This document shows positions 28,364 through 37,750 of a DNA stretch of 64,000 nt, one piece after another. Numbering within the stretch: position 1 is the stretch's first letter; every line of letters starts with the position of its first letter. Source of the DNA: Embleya scabrispora (GTDB lineage Bacteria; Actinomycetota; Actinomycetes; Streptomycetales; Streptomycetaceae). The DNA lies in contig NZ_MWQN01000005.1 of the NCBI RefSeq assembly GCF_002024165.1, positions 186,001-250,000 on the forward strand. The letters are read 5' to 3'. The position numbers were made by a program, and so were the translations under genes. A model generated the notes under the pieces. The model was not told where the DNA came from, ran no database searches, and saw nothing but the letters and a program-made list of their open reading frames with translations.

Positions 28364-28609
28364 CTACGCGGACGGTTGCGACCCGGGTGGGTCCTGGTGG
28401 GTGGTGTTGCAGAAGGCCGTCCACGTTCGGGCGGTGTAGCGCAGGTGGCCGTGGGTCGGGGCTTTGGAGTCCCGGATTGCGGTGTGGCCGCCGGGTAGGT
28501 GCGCGACCTGGACGCATTGCTCGCCGCCGTTGCTGAAGGACGAGGTGTGCCAGCGGGCTTGGTCGAGCTGGGGGGCGGCTGGCTCGGCCTTGTGGCCGGG
28601 GCTGGTCAC
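28364..28609 (-). CDS. DUF397 protein
   Basis: An 81-residue protein whose GTG 28609 overlaps the stop of the XRE regulator as GTGA. It contains WHTSSFSNGGEQCVQVA and TAIRDSKAP, the DUF397 signature. In Streptomyces such proteins are paired with XRE-DUF5753 regulators and behave like the small partner in a regulatory or antitoxin-like pair. The pairing here is direct. Confidence 0.9.
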   Translation of the reverse strand: MTSPGHKAEPAAPQLDQARWHTSSFSNGGEQCVQVAHLPGGHTAIRDSKAPTHGHLRYTARTWTAFCNTTHQDPPGSQPSA

Positions 28610-29472
28610 GTTCCTGTTCCTTCCATGAGGTTCTTGATGATTTCGCGCGAGTCGTCGACGGGGAGGGCGGCGGCCACGACGTGGTCGAAGGCGGCTTCGA
28701 AGACCTGGACGTCGGCGGTGCCTTCGACAAAGTAGCCGCCGCGCAGGTTTTCGAGGTTGACGACGGTGGGCCACGGGTTCGGGAAGCGCACGATCTCGAA
28801 CAGTCCGAGGAGCCCGGGGTGGGGGGTGGCGGTGAGTGGCATGACCTGGATGGAGACGTTGGGCAGGTCGGCGGAGTCGAGCAGGTGCCGGAGTTGATGG
28901 CGCATAAGGGCGGGTTGACCGGCGAAGCGTTGGTGGAACGCGGATTCGTGGATGACGGCCCACAGACTGAGCGGGCGGTCGGGGCGGGTGAGGATGGATT
29001 GCCGGGCCTTGCGGACCTCCGCGAGGGACAGAACCTCTTGCGGTGTGCGCGTCAGGGCGGTGGCGGCGATGATCTCGCGCGCGTAGGCGCCGGTTTGGAG
29101 CAGGCCGGGGATCAGGTTCGGGGTGTAGATCCGGGTGCTGTCCGCGTCGGATTCCAGGACGAGGTAGTCGTGCAGGCCTGGAGTGACGACGCCGTAGGGC
29201 TGCCACCATCCCGTCTTGCCCGCGTCGCGGGCGAGGGCTTCGAGGGCCTGGGCGATATCAGGGTCGTTCACGTCGTACAGGCGCAGCAGGCGGGCGACGT
29301 CCTGGGGTGGTATGCGAGCCCGGGCGTTCTCGATGCGGCTGAGTTTGCTGTCGTCCCAACGCATTTCCGAGGCGGCGCGCTCGAGGCTCAGTTGCGCCGC
29401 GGTGCGGTAGCGGCGCAGGGCTTCGCCGAGGCGGCGTCGGCGCAGGGTGGGCACGGCGCGAACGTTGGGCAT
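28606..29472 (-). CDS. XRE-family regulator with DUF5753
   Basis: I chose ATG 29472 behind GGAGGAC, giving 288 residues. The N-terminal helix-turn-helix runs through RRYRTAAQLSLERAASEM and WDDSKLSRIENARARI. The rest is the DUF5753 ligand-type domain, with TPNLIPGLLQT, the YAREI helix and a final NLRGGYFVEG. It is translationally coupled to the DUF397 gene. Its position divergent to the lanthipeptide cluster makes it a possible regulator of that cluster, but this is only inferred. Confidence 0.9.
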   Translation of the reverse strand: MPNVRAVPTLRRRRLGEALRRYRTAAQLSLERAASEMRWDDSKLSRIENARARIPPQDVARLLRLYDVNDPDIAQALEALARDAGKTGWWQPYGVVTPGLHDYLVLESDADSTRIYTPNLIPGLLQTGAYAREIIAATALTRTPQEVLSLAEVRKARQSILTRPDRPLSLWAVIHESAFHQRFAGQPALMRHQLRHLLDSADLPNVSIQVMPLTATPHPGLLGLFEIVRFPNPWPTVVNLENLRGGYFVEGTADVQVFEAAFDHVVAAALPVDDSREIIKNLMEGTGT

Positions 29473-29853
29473 GTGTCCTCCCGGGGTGCGCGAGTCGACG
29501 GCTCGGGTGCAGCGTGGCACCGCCGGGGTGTCCGCGTCGAGACGTCGGGGGTGTCTGTTTCTGTGAATTGGGGTTCCAAGGTTGCGAGTTGGGCGCTTGC
29601 GGATGCATCGTTCCTAGGACACGGCCGATGCGTGTGGTGATCATGCCGATGCGATCGGTCACCTGTCCGGTGGTCCGGGGGTCTCGATGGGTGTGCGCTC
29701 GTCCGAGTACGGAGCCCGGGGGCGGGGCGTGTTCGCCGTGTGGAGCCCACGAGTTCGCGCGACCGCAGGATTCGGTGGCGGTTCGCGGGCGCCTCCGTCG
29801 GGCCCGGGCGTCGTCGACCATGGCACGGTTCGCCTCAGAAGGGTGGGACACGC
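29473..29853. promoter_or_regulatory. Divergent control region of the lanthipeptide cluster
   Basis: The 381-base space between the XRE gene start and the lanthipeptide precursor must hold both promoters. AGAAGGGTGGG just before 29854 is the precursor ribosome-binding site. TTGGGC and TAGGAC near 29587-29618 are promoter-like but poorly spaced, so I do not call them. Confidence 0.45.
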
Positions 29854-30033
29854 ATGAGCACGGGCATCACGGAGCGGGAGCCGGTCACGCGGCCGGTGGT
29901 CGACCCCGACGACGAGGGCTTCGACCTGGACGTCAGTGTGTTGGAGATCGCGGACCCGAACGGTCTGATCACCATGACGGACGACAACTGCGGCTCCAGT
30001 TGTGAGAAGACGACCTGCATCACCTCTTCCTGA
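29854..30033 (+). CDS. FxLD-family lanthipeptide precursor
   Basis: The 59-residue peptide has FDLDVSVLEIADPN (23-36), the FxLD leader box bound by LanB. The C-terminal part, TMTDDNCGSSCEKTTC, ends in ITSS. It has three Cys (46, 50, 55) and several Ser/Thr that can be dehydrated, so up to three (methyl)lanthionine rings are possible. Asp43 and Asp44 lie inside or next to the first ring and are candidates for methylation and rearrangement by the PIMT domain downstream. Exact cleavage and ring topology are not known. Confidence 0.9.
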   Translation: MSTGITEREPVTRPVVDPDDEGFDLDVSVLEIADPNGLITMTDDNCGSSCEKTTCITSS

Positions 30034-30097
30034 ACGGCGGCCGGCGGTCTGCCGTCCATGGCCCTTCCCGGGGCGGCGGTCGGCTGCCGGTCCGTTC
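30032..30097 (+). terminator. Candidate attenuator hairpin between precursor and LanB
   Basis: GAACGG (30032-30037) can pair with CCGTTC (30092-30097), and an inner CCGGC with GCCGG, just after the precursor stop. A partial terminator here would give more precursor than enzyme mRNA, which is common in lanthipeptide operons. Predicted by eye; other folds are possible. Confidence 0.4.
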
Positions 30098-30123
30098 GAC
30101 GCGGCGACGTCGGGAGGCGGCCG

Positions 30124-33100
30124 GTGGGTTCCACGAACGAGAAACCACGACAGGACCCGACGCGGTTCCGCCTGGCGGGTGGGGCGTTGCTGCGTGCGGT
30201 GCGCCCCGTCGAGGCGCCACCGCCGTGGCCCGACCCGGCCGGGGCCGGGCCGCACGCGCACGGGGTGTGGCTGGGCTGGTTGCGGCAGGTGTGGGCGATC
30301 CCCGAGGTGGTCGAGGCGATCGCGCATGCCAGCCCCGGGCTGGACGGGCGGGTCCGGGCGTTGTGCGCAGCTGCCGATCCCGATGTGCGCGCCACGCGTG
30401 CGGCTGTGGTGTCGGTGGCCCGCTACCTGCGGCGCATGTCGCACCGTCCGACGCCCGCAGGGTTGTTCGCGGGGGTCGCCGCACTCGGATTCGGCGCGCG
30501 GGCGTCGGCGCGGTGGGGCCGGGATCACCGTGGCCTTGCGCGAGCGGACGCGCGGTGGCTGGCGCTGATCGTGGAACGGTTGGAGGCCACGCCGCAGGTC
30601 GTGCGGCTGATCCCGGTCCTCGCGGACGACACGCTGTTCGTGCGCGGCTCGAGGTTGATCGTGCCGTACGGGCCCGGTCCGGATCCTTCCGGCCCGGCGG
30701 TCGAGTTGTCGATGCGGTACACCGCGCCGGTGCGTGCGGCCCTGGAGTTGGCCCGGTCGCCGATCGTGCACCACGATCTGGAATCCCGCCTGCGGGAGCG
30801 GTTCCCGACGGTCGCCCGAGAGCGCGTGGCCGCGTTGGTGCGCGACCTGGTGGCGCGCCGGGTGTTGCTCACCGCGCTGCGGGCGCCGTCCACCGAACCG
30901 GACGCGCTCGGACACCTCGTGCGAGCCCTGGAGGAGGCGGGTGTGGGCCCGGCGTCCGGGGTGGACGCCCTGCGGGAGATCCACACGCTGCTGGCCGGGC
31001 ACGACCGGGTCGTCATCGGGCGCAGCGCCGGTTTGCGGGCGGTCGCGGCGGCGCGCATGCGGGCCGTGCAGGACTGTGGGCGGCATCCGGTGGCGGTGGA
31101 CGTGCGCCTGGACGCGGACGTGGTCCTGCCGTGGGCGGTGGCCCGTGAGGTGGAAGAGGCGGCGCTGTTGCTGGCTCGCCTGAGTCCGATGCCGCACGGC
31201 ACGCCGGCGTGGGCCGACTACCACCGGCGGTTCTATCGCAGATACGGCACGGGCGCGTTGGTGCCGCTCCTGGACGTGGTGGCCGACAGCGGGATCGGCT
31301 GGCCGGGCGGCTACCCCGGCGCACCGGTACCCGAGAGGTTCCCGCGCGCGGGGCACAGGGATGCGGTGCTGTCGGCGCTGGCCCAGCGGGCGGCGCTGGA
31401 GGGATGCGTGGAAGTGGTGCCGGATCGGGCGTTGCTCGCGCGCCTGGCGGGGCCCGACACCTCGCGGGTGTGGCTGCCGCCGCACCTGGAGGTGGTGGTG
31501 CGGGTGGAGGCAGCCGACACGAACGCGTTGGATCGCGGGGACTTCCGCGTGGTGGTGGTGTCCCTCTCGCGGGCTGCCGGCGTGGTCGGTGGGCGTTTCC
31601 TCGATCTTCTCGGCCACCGGGGCGGAGACGAACTCGCGCAGGCGTGGGCGGCGTTGCCGGCCGGTGACGCGGGCACCGTCACCGCGCAGCTGTCGTTTCC
31701 GCCGCTGAGCCCGGCCGGTGCGCACGTGGCGCGCAGCATCCGCGTGTCGCCGAGGGTGGTTTCCCTCGGCGAGCATCGCGACCGCCGGGACGAGAACGTG
31801 CTGACCGCGCGTGACCTGGTCGTGGGAGCCGACGGGCATCGCCTGTACGTCGCGGCCCCGCGGTGGGGCCGGCGGGTGGAGGCGTGGGCGACACACGCGT
31901 TGAATCTGCGCCGGTACACCCCGCCGCTGGCGCGCCTGGTCACCGAGTTGCCCCGGGCCGCGTGCGCGCAAATCGTCGACTTCGACTGGGGTGCGGCGGC
32001 GAGTCTGCCGTTCCTGCCGCGGGTGAGGGTTGGGCGGGTGGTGCTGTCGGCGGCGCGGTGGCGGCTGGAGGCCGACGAGTTGCCGTCATGGTCGACGGCC
32101 TGGGGGGTGTGGGACGAGCACCTGACCGGGTGGCGGGCCCGGCGACGCCTGCCGGACCGTGTGGTGCTGGTGGACGGGGACCGGCGACTGCCGTTGGACA
32201 TGGACGAGACGGCCGATCGAGTTCTCCTGCGCGAACACCTGCGCGATCGTGTCTGCGCCGTACTGGAGGAAGGCCCGGCGCGCGACGGCGACGGCTGGTC
32301 GGGCGGGCGGCCGCACGAGGTCGTGGTGCCGGTGGCCGCGACCGGGCCACCGGGCTGGCCGTGCCCGCCCCCGCCCACCAGGGAGCGGATCGTGGGCCGC
32401 GACCACGCGCGGACGCCCGGCGCGTCCGCGCTGCTGTACGCCCGCCTGCACGGCGACCCCCGACGCCAGGACACCATCCTGACCGACCACCTTCCCGCGC
32501 TGTGGACCGGTGCGCCCGCGGACGGCGCTGGCGCACCGGTGTGGTGGTTCCTGCGATGCGACGACGGCGCGGGCGATCACCACCTGCGCCTGAGAATCGC
32601 CCTGCCCGGCGCCGACGCGTTCGGCGCGACCGCGGCCCGGGTCGGCGCGTGGGCGGACGGGCTGCGCCGAGCCGGCCTGCTGCGGGACGTGGAGTTGGCG
32701 ACCTGTCACCCCGAGACCGGACGATGGGGCGACGGCCCGGCGTTGGCAGCGGCGCAGGCCGTCTTCGCCGCCGACTCCCGCGCGGTCCTGGCCCACCTCT
32801 CCCGGCCCGCGCCACCGGAGGGGGACCGGCGAGCGGCGGTGGCGGCCCATCTGGTCGCGATCGCCGCCGCGTTCACCGGCAGCCCCACCGCAGGGGCGCG
32901 TTGGGTGATCGAACACGTACCCCGCCGCCCGCCCCAGGCCCTGCCCCGCCCGCTCTTCGATCGTGCCGTGCGCCTGGCCGACCCCACCGAAGACTTCCAC
33001 GCCTACCGCACCGAGCTCGCACCGCCCGGCACCGCCGCAGACCCATGGTCGGAGCGCGCGCAGGCGATCCGCGCCTACCGCGGCCACGTAGGCGGCCCCC

Positions 33101-33267
33101 ACACGCGAGGAATCGACCCGGACGCCGTGCTCGACGCGCTCCTGCACGCCCACGTCCTGCGCGCCTGCGGCACCGACCGCCGCGACAAGGCCGTATGCCT
33201 GTACCTGGCGCGATGCGCGGCCCTGGCCCACACCGCCCGCACCCGACCCACGGGGAGCCGCCCGTGA
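30124..33267 (+). CDS. lanB: Class I lanthipeptide dehydratase (LanB, full length)
   Basis: I chose GTG 30124, six bases after GGAGG, giving 1047 residues, normal for full-length LanB. The N-terminal two thirds is the glutamylation domain (FRLAGGALLRAV near the start, MSHRPTPAGLFAGVA). The last 270 or so residues form the SpaB_C elimination domain (TILTDHLPALW, WWFLRC, HLRLRIAL). The enzyme uses glutamyl-tRNA to activate Ser/Thr of the precursor and then eliminates glutamate. Its stop overlaps the LanC start as GTGA. A second SpaB_C-like domain sits on the methyltransferase downstream. Confidence 0.92.
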   Translation: MGSTNEKPRQDPTRFRLAGGALLRAVRPVEAPPPWPDPAGAGPHAHGVWLGWLRQVWAIPEVVEAIAHASPGLDGRVRALCAAADPDVRATRAAVVSVARYLRRMSHRPTPAGLFAGVAALGFGARASARWGRDHRGLARADARWLALIVERLEATPQVVRLIPVLADDTLFVRGSRLIVPYGPGPDPSGPAVELSMRYTAPVRAALELARSPIVHHDLESRLRERFPTVARERVAALVRDLVARRVLLTALRAPSTEPDALGHLVRALEEAGVGPASGVDALREIHTLLAGHDRVVIGRSAGLRAVAAARMRAVQDCGRHPVAVDVRLDADVVLPWAVAREVEEAALLLARLSPMPHGTPAWADYHRRFYRRYGTGALVPLLDVVADSGIGWPGGYPGAPVPERFPRAGHRDAVLSALAQRAALEGCVEVVPDRALLARLAGPDTSRVWLPPHLEVVVRVEAADTNALDRGDFRVVVVSLSRAAGVVGGRFLDLLGHRGGDELAQAWAALPAGDAGTVTAQLSFPPLSPAGAHVARSIRVSPRVVSLGEHRDRRDENVLTARDLVVGADGHRLYVAAPRWGRRVEAWATHALNLRRYTPPLARLVTELPRAACAQIVDFDWGAAASLPFLPRVRVGRVVLSAARWRLEADELPSWSTAWGVWDEHLTGWRARRRLPDRVVLVDGDRRLPLDMDETADRVLLREHLRDRVCAVLEEGPARDGDGWSGGRPHEVVVPVAATGPPGWPCPPPPTRERIVGRDHARTPGASALLYARLHGDPRRQDTILTDHLPALWTGAPADGAGAPVWWFLRCDDGAGDHHLRLRIALPGADAFGATAARVGAWADGLRRAGLLRDVELATCHPETGRWGDGPALAAAQAVFAADSRAVLAHLSRPAPPEGDRRAAVAAHLVAIAAAFTGSPTAGARWVIEHVPRRPPQALPRPLFDRAVRLADPTEDFHAYRTELAPPGTAADPWSERAQAIRAYRGHVGGPHTRGIDPDAVLDALLHAHVLRACGTDRRDKAVCLYLARCAALAHTARTRPTGSRP

Positions 33268-34490
33268 CCCCGGACCAGGCATTGGCCGTCGCCGACGACC
33301 TCGCCGACCCCACCGACCCCCGACGGCCGACCCAATCCCCATGGTGGGCACTGTCCCTGGCACACGGCGCACCCGGCATCGCACTCCTGCACGCCGAGAC
33401 CGCGGCCGCCGGGCTGCGGCCGTGGAAACGCGCCCAGGACTGGCTGACGGCCGCCGCAGGAACCGCGGTCAGCGCCGCCGGCGGCACCGGCGCCTTCTAC
33501 GGCGCCCCCGCCCTCGCCCACGCCCTCGCGGCCGTCGACACCGCCCGTCCTGGCTCCTACCGCCGCGCCCTCGCCGTCCTGGACACACAGGTCGCCGCGC
33601 ACGCCCTGCGCCGCGTCGACGCCGCCCAAGCCAGGCTCCGCGCCGCCACGTTGCCGCACCTGGCCGAATTCGACACGCTCCGGGGCCTGGCCGGCGTAGG
33701 CGCACACCTGCTGCGCCGCGACCCCGGCGGCCGGGCGGTGCGGGCGGTCCTGTCCCACCTGGTGCGCCTGACCGAACCCCTCGCGGACGAGGAGGGGCCG
33801 GTGCCGGGCTGGTGGAGTCCGACCGGGCCGTCCGGACACCACGACCCGGAGTTCCCCGGCGGCCACGGCAACGCCGGGATGGCCCACGGAATCAGCGGCG
33901 TGCTCGCGGCTCTCTCCCTCGCAGCGGTGCGCGAGGTAGCCGTGCCCGGACAAACGCGTGCCATCGACACGATCCGTGCGTGGCTCGACGCCCACCGCCT
34001 CGACACCGCACTCGGGGCCCGATGGCCCTACCTGCTCACCCGCGCCGAACAAGCAGCACCCCCCGCGCCCGAGCTACTGCGCCACGCCGGGGACCGCCGC
34101 CGCCCGTCGTGGTGCTACGGAACCGCGGGCATCGCCCGCGCCCTGCAAATGGCCGCCCTGGCCCGCGGGGACGAACGAGGCCGACACGAGGCGGAGACCG
34201 CCCTGCTGGGGGCGATGCGCGATACCCGCCGGCGGGCTCTGACGGTCGAAGGGTCGCTGTGTCACGGGCACGCCGGACTGGCCCGCATCTGCGCCCGCGC
34301 CGCCGCCGACGCCGACGGGCCCAACGCGGACCCCCTGCGGGCCATGGTCCCCGAACTCCTCGACGCCGCACACCCGCCCGCCGACGCGCGGCCCGGCCTG
34401 CTGGAAGGGGCCGCCGGTATCGCCTTGGCCGTACTCGCCGGCACCGGCGTCCCGCGCACCGGCTGGGACACCTGCCTGCTGATCACCTGA
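33264..34490 (+). CDS. lanC: Lanthipeptide cyclase (LanC)
   Basis: The 408-residue protein has the LanC zinc site: Cys284 in SWCYGTAG, then Cys333-His334 in LCHGHAG. GHGNAGMAHGISG supplies the conserved His. It catalyses addition of Cys thiols to dehydrated residues, forming thioether rings. Its GTG start overlaps the LanB stop, and the methyltransferase follows 24 bases later, so the three act together on the precursor. Confidence 0.93.
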   Translation: MTPDQALAVADDLADPTDPRRPTQSPWWALSLAHGAPGIALLHAETAAAGLRPWKRAQDWLTAAAGTAVSAAGGTGAFYGAPALAHALAAVDTARPGSYRRALAVLDTQVAAHALRRVDAAQARLRAATLPHLAEFDTLRGLAGVGAHLLRRDPGGRAVRAVLSHLVRLTEPLADEEGPVPGWWSPTGPSGHHDPEFPGGHGNAGMAHGISGVLAALSLAAVREVAVPGQTRAIDTIRAWLDAHRLDTALGARWPYLLTRAEQAAPPAPELLRHAGDRRRPSWCYGTAGIARALQMAALARGDERGRHEAETALLGAMRDTRRRALTVEGSLCHGHAGLARICARAAADADGPNADPLRAMVPELLDAAHPPADARPGLLEGAAGIALAVLAGTGVPRTGWDTCLLIT

Positions 34491-34514
34491 GCCCACATTC
34501 GTGAAGGGACCCCG

Positions 34515-36596
34515 ATGGAAAGCGGATGGCAGCAGTACGCGATCACCTTCCCCGATCGCGACACGGCCGAGACGACCGCCGCGCGCCACCTCGCACCCAC
34601 CCTGGAGGACGCCCGCGCCACGGGCCGTATCGGCCCCTGGTGGTACATCCGCAAATCCCCCACCTGGCGGCTGCGGGTACGGCCCGGCACCGATGCCACC
34701 GCCCTCGGTGACCTCCTCGGGGACCTCGCCACCCGCGGACACATCGCCGCGTTCGTCACGGGCATCTACGAACCCGAAACCCTCGCGTTCGGCGGCCCCG
34801 CCGCTATGGAAACCGCCCACACGCTGTTCGAGCACGACAGCCGACACATCCTCGCCCGCACCGCCCACCTCGAGCCGCCACCGCTGGGACGCCGCGAAAC
34901 CACCGTCATGCTCTTCAGCCTCATGCTCCGCACCGCAGGCCTGGACCGGTTCGAACAAGGCGACGTGTGGAACAAAGTCGCAGGCCTGCGCCCCATCCCA
35001 CCCGCACCCACACGGCCCGGACACCGCGAAGCGCTCGCCCGCCTGACCACCACCGACCCCCGCCGCGTTCCCGAACACATCCCCACCGACTGGGCCGAGG
35101 CGTTCGTCGACGCCGGCCGCAGCCTCGCCGCACTCCACCACGGCGGGCACCTGGAACGCGGACTGCGCGCGGTCCTGGCCCACCACTTCATCTTCACCGC
35201 GAACCGCGCCGGACTCTCCGCCCGCCACCAGGCCGCCCTCGCGCACCTGGCCGTCGACGACGTCTTCCACCACTCCCGCGACCACCGACCCCGCCCGAGC
35301 GCCCCCGAGGAAGGCCCCGAGCCCGCTAGGGTCCGTGAAATGACGAACACCCTCGGTGACACCCCGGTTTCCCCCGCGTCCATCACCACCCTGCGCCACC
35401 GCCTCGCGGACCGGCTGCGCGACCGCGGCGCCGCCCGCACCCCCGCCGTCCACGACGCACTGCGCACCGTGCCCCGCCACCTGTTCGTCCCCCACGCCCC
35501 CATCGCGGACGCGTACGCCGACGAAGCCGTCTACACCAAGGAACGCGACGGAGTCTCCCTCAGCGCGGCCTCGCAACCCACCATCGTCGCCACCATGCTG
35601 GAACAACTCGCCGTCGAACCCGGCCACCACATTCTCGAACTCGGCGCCGGAACCGGCTACAACGCCGCCCTCCTCGCGGCGATCGCCGGCCCCCACGGGC
35701 ACGTCACCACCATCGACGTGGACGAAGACCTCGTCACCGACGCCCGCGCCCACCTCGACGCCGCCAGAATCACCGGCGTCGACGTCGTCCTGGGCGACGG
35801 CGCCCTGGGCCACCCCAAATCGGCGCCCTACGACCGGGTGGTGGCAACCGTCGGCGCACACGAGGTCCCCACCGCCTGGCTGGACCAACTCGCCCCCGAC
35901 GGACGCCTGCTCGTCCCCCTGCGCCTGGCCGGCGCCGCCTCTCGCACCATCGCCTTCGAACGCGAGAACGGCGACTGGGTCGACCGCGGCAGCGAAATGG
36001 CCGTCTTCATGCCACTGCGCGGCGGCATCGGCGACGACTCCCGCACCGTCGTCGACCTCACCGGCACCGGCGAGGTCACCCTCCAGACCCACCGGGACAA
36101 CCACCCCCACACCGACCCCACCACCCTCGCCGGCGTCCTCGACAACCCCCGCCACACCACCTGGAGCGGCGTGACCTTCGGCTCCGGCGAGTCCTTCGAA
36201 TGGCTGGACCTGTGGCTGGCCTGCGCGATGACCAACCCGATCATGCGGATGAACGTCCAGGCCACGGCCCGCGAACGCGGCCTGGTCGCCCCCATGTTCC
36301 CCATCGCCGCCATGGCCACCACCACCCCGGACGGCACCCTGGCCTACCTGACCATCCGCGCCGCCGACCCCGTCGACGACGCCCCCCGCTACGAGGTCGG
36401 CGTCATCGCCCACGGCCCGCACGCCGCCGACCTCGCCGATACCTTCGCCGGACACGTCAGCACCTGGGACCGCGACGGATTCCGCACCCGCACCGTCCGC
36501 TTCGCCCTCGAGGACCACCCCGCCCCCACCGACCCGAGCCGCGGACGCTTCGTTCTGACCCGCCCCGACCACCCCGTCACCGTCACCTGGCAATAA
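34515..36596 (+). CDS. Fusion of SpaB_C/thiopeptide-type domain and FxLD-system methyltransferase
   Basis: ATG 34515 follows GAAGGGA. Residues 1-270 resemble the C-terminal elimination domain of LanB-type enzymes (WWYIRKSPTWRLRVRPG, then HDSRHILARTAHL). From Met276 a PIMT homologue follows, with PRHLFVPHAPI, the SAM motif ILELGAGTGYNAALLA at about 373-388, and the long RiPP-type C-terminal region. In described FxLD/olivapeptin-like systems the PIMT methylates an Asp of the cyclised peptide, giving aspartimide and then isoaspartate. A -10-like TAGGGT lies exactly seven bases before the Met276 codon, so the methyltransferase could also be expressed alone. Confidence 0.88.
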   Translation: MESGWQQYAITFPDRDTAETTAARHLAPTLEDARATGRIGPWWYIRKSPTWRLRVRPGTDATALGDLLGDLATRGHIAAFVTGIYEPETLAFGGPAAMETAHTLFEHDSRHILARTAHLEPPPLGRRETTVMLFSLMLRTAGLDRFEQGDVWNKVAGLRPIPPAPTRPGHREALARLTTTDPRRVPEHIPTDWAEAFVDAGRSLAALHHGGHLERGLRAVLAHHFIFTANRAGLSARHQAALAHLAVDDVFHHSRDHRPRPSAPEEGPEPARVREMTNTLGDTPVSPASITTLRHRLADRLRDRGAARTPAVHDALRTVPRHLFVPHAPIADAYADEAVYTKERDGVSLSAASQPTIVATMLEQLAVEPGHHILELGAGTGYNAALLAAIAGPHGHVTTIDVDEDLVTDARAHLDAARITGVDVVLGDGALGHPKSAPYDRVVATVGAHEVPTAWLDQLAPDGRLLVPLRLAGAASRTIAFERENGDWVDRGSEMAVFMPLRGGIGDDSRTVVDLTGTGEVTLQTHRDNHPHTDPTTLAGVLDNPRHTTWSGVTFGSGESFEWLDLWLACAMTNPIMRMNVQATARERGLVAPMFPIAAMATTTPDGTLAYLTIRAADPVDDAPRYEVGVIAHGPHAADLADTFAGHVSTWDRDGFRTRTVRFALEDHPAPTDPSRGRFVLTRPDHPVTVTWQ
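35327..35342 (+). promoter_or_regulatory. Internal leaderless promoter candidate before the methyltransferase domain
   Basis: TAGGGT (35327-35332) is followed by seven bases and then an in-frame ATG (35340) at the exact domain boundary. The same TANNNT-N6-8-start spacing precedes several other genes in this window. No good -35 is visible. Confidence 0.4.
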
Positions 36597-36598
36597 CA

Positions 36599-37750
36599 AT
36601 GGACCCCACCGGACCCACCGCGCGCCGCTTCCCCCTCGTTCCCCGACCCCGCCCCGCCTGCGCGCCCCTGCCCCGGCGCGTGGCGGAACTGGGTGCGAAA
36701 GCCCGGGAAGCGGCCCGCACCGGCGACCGCGAACAGGCCTCCGCAGTCCACAACCTCGCCGCCCTCCTCGCCTCCGACTGCGGCATGCCCGACCTGGCCC
36801 GACAGTGGTGCCACCGGCACGCGAACCTGTACCTGCACGCCCGACCCCTGCACGCGCAGGCCGTCCGCCAGGCACTCGAGCCGCTCGTCAATCTCGCCCG
36901 CCTGCGCATCCGCGCCGGCGACGGACTCGGCGCCTGCGCCCTCGTCGACACCCTCCACACCGCGGTCGCCACACGCACCGACACGACCATCGACGGCATC
37001 CACATCCCCGCCGCCCGGATGGCCACCACCCGCGACGAACACCGCGAGATACGCCGCTGGTTGTGGGTCGTCCTCCTCGCCACCACCGCCCGCGGCCTCG
37101 CCGGCGCCGGACGCTGGGAACAAGCTCACGCCCGGCTGCTCCAACACAAAGGCGTAGGCCGCCGCATGCTCGACGGGCGCCAGGTCGCAGTCCTGGCACA
37201 CGCCAGCACCGGCGACACCCGCGGCGCACTCGAACTCTGCGCCACCACCCTGCCCGGCGACCCCTGGGAACAGGCCGTCACCGCGTGCCTGGCAACCCTG
37301 TGCCACCCTCACGGGGACAACGCGGCTCTCCTGCCCGGTCTCCTTCGCACCCTCGCGCCGGACAAACCGGGTCTGACCGTCTTCGGGTGCCGCCTCGGAC
37401 TGAGCGCAGTCGACGCCCTGACGGCCCACGACTTCCCCCGCGCCCGAACCCTGGGCCTCGACCTGATCCATCACACGATCGCAAACCCCGACGGCTACAC
37501 CGCCCGCGACCTGCTGAAGCACCCCCTGTGCAGCGAACTCCTCACCCCGTCCCAGGCACATCGACTCGCAAACCTGGTCCACACCTGCGCCCTGGGAACC
37601 GGAGTCCTTCCGGCGGCCCTGCGTGCCGAACTCGACACGGCCCTGACCATGACGGAACCGATCATGGCGAACGCCGCGCCCCGCACCTCGAACGAACAGT
37701 CAGACCGCGTCCGTCAAGCGCCCGCGGACTCCGCAGCACGACCCGCGTAG
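36599..37750 (+). CDS. TPR-like helical protein of the lanthipeptide cluster
   Basis: ATG 36599 is two bases past the methyltransferase stop. The 383-residue protein is helical, with repeats of the type REQASAVHNLAALLASDCG, PDLARQWCHRHANLY and LVNLARLRIRAGDGLGACAL, resembling TPR scaffolds found next to RiPP genes in Streptomyces. The role is unknown. The C-terminal segment RAELDTALTMTEPIM has a counterpart, RTELDTALTIAETVI, in a remnant at 57619-57860, so a related gene once existed there. Confidence 0.65.
   Translation: MDPTGPTARRFPLVPRPRPACAPLPRRVAELGAKAREAARTGDREQASAVHNLAALLASDCGMPDLARQWCHRHANLYLHARPLHAQAVRQALEPLVNLARLRIRAGDGLGACALVDTLHTAVATRTDTTIDGIHIPAARMATTRDEHREIRRWLWVVLLATTARGLAGAGRWEQAHARLLQHKGVGRRMLDGRQVAVLAHASTGDTRGALELCATTLPGDPWEQAVTACLATLCHPHGDNAALLPGLLRTLAPDKPGLTVFGCRLGLSAVDALTAHDFPRARTLGLDLIHHTIANPDGYTARDLLKHPLCSELLTPSQAHRLANLVHTCALGTGVLPAALRAELDTALTMTEPIMANAAPRTSNEQSDRVRQAPADSAARPA

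Noticed and set aside
30225-31148. Second ORF inside LanB
   Set aside because: It is an arginine/glycine-rich shadow of the LanB frame with no motif.
31863-33263. Long N-terminal extension of LanC
   Set aside because: It is an arginine-rich shadow of LanB; LanC proteins are about 400 residues and the GTGA overlap marks the start.
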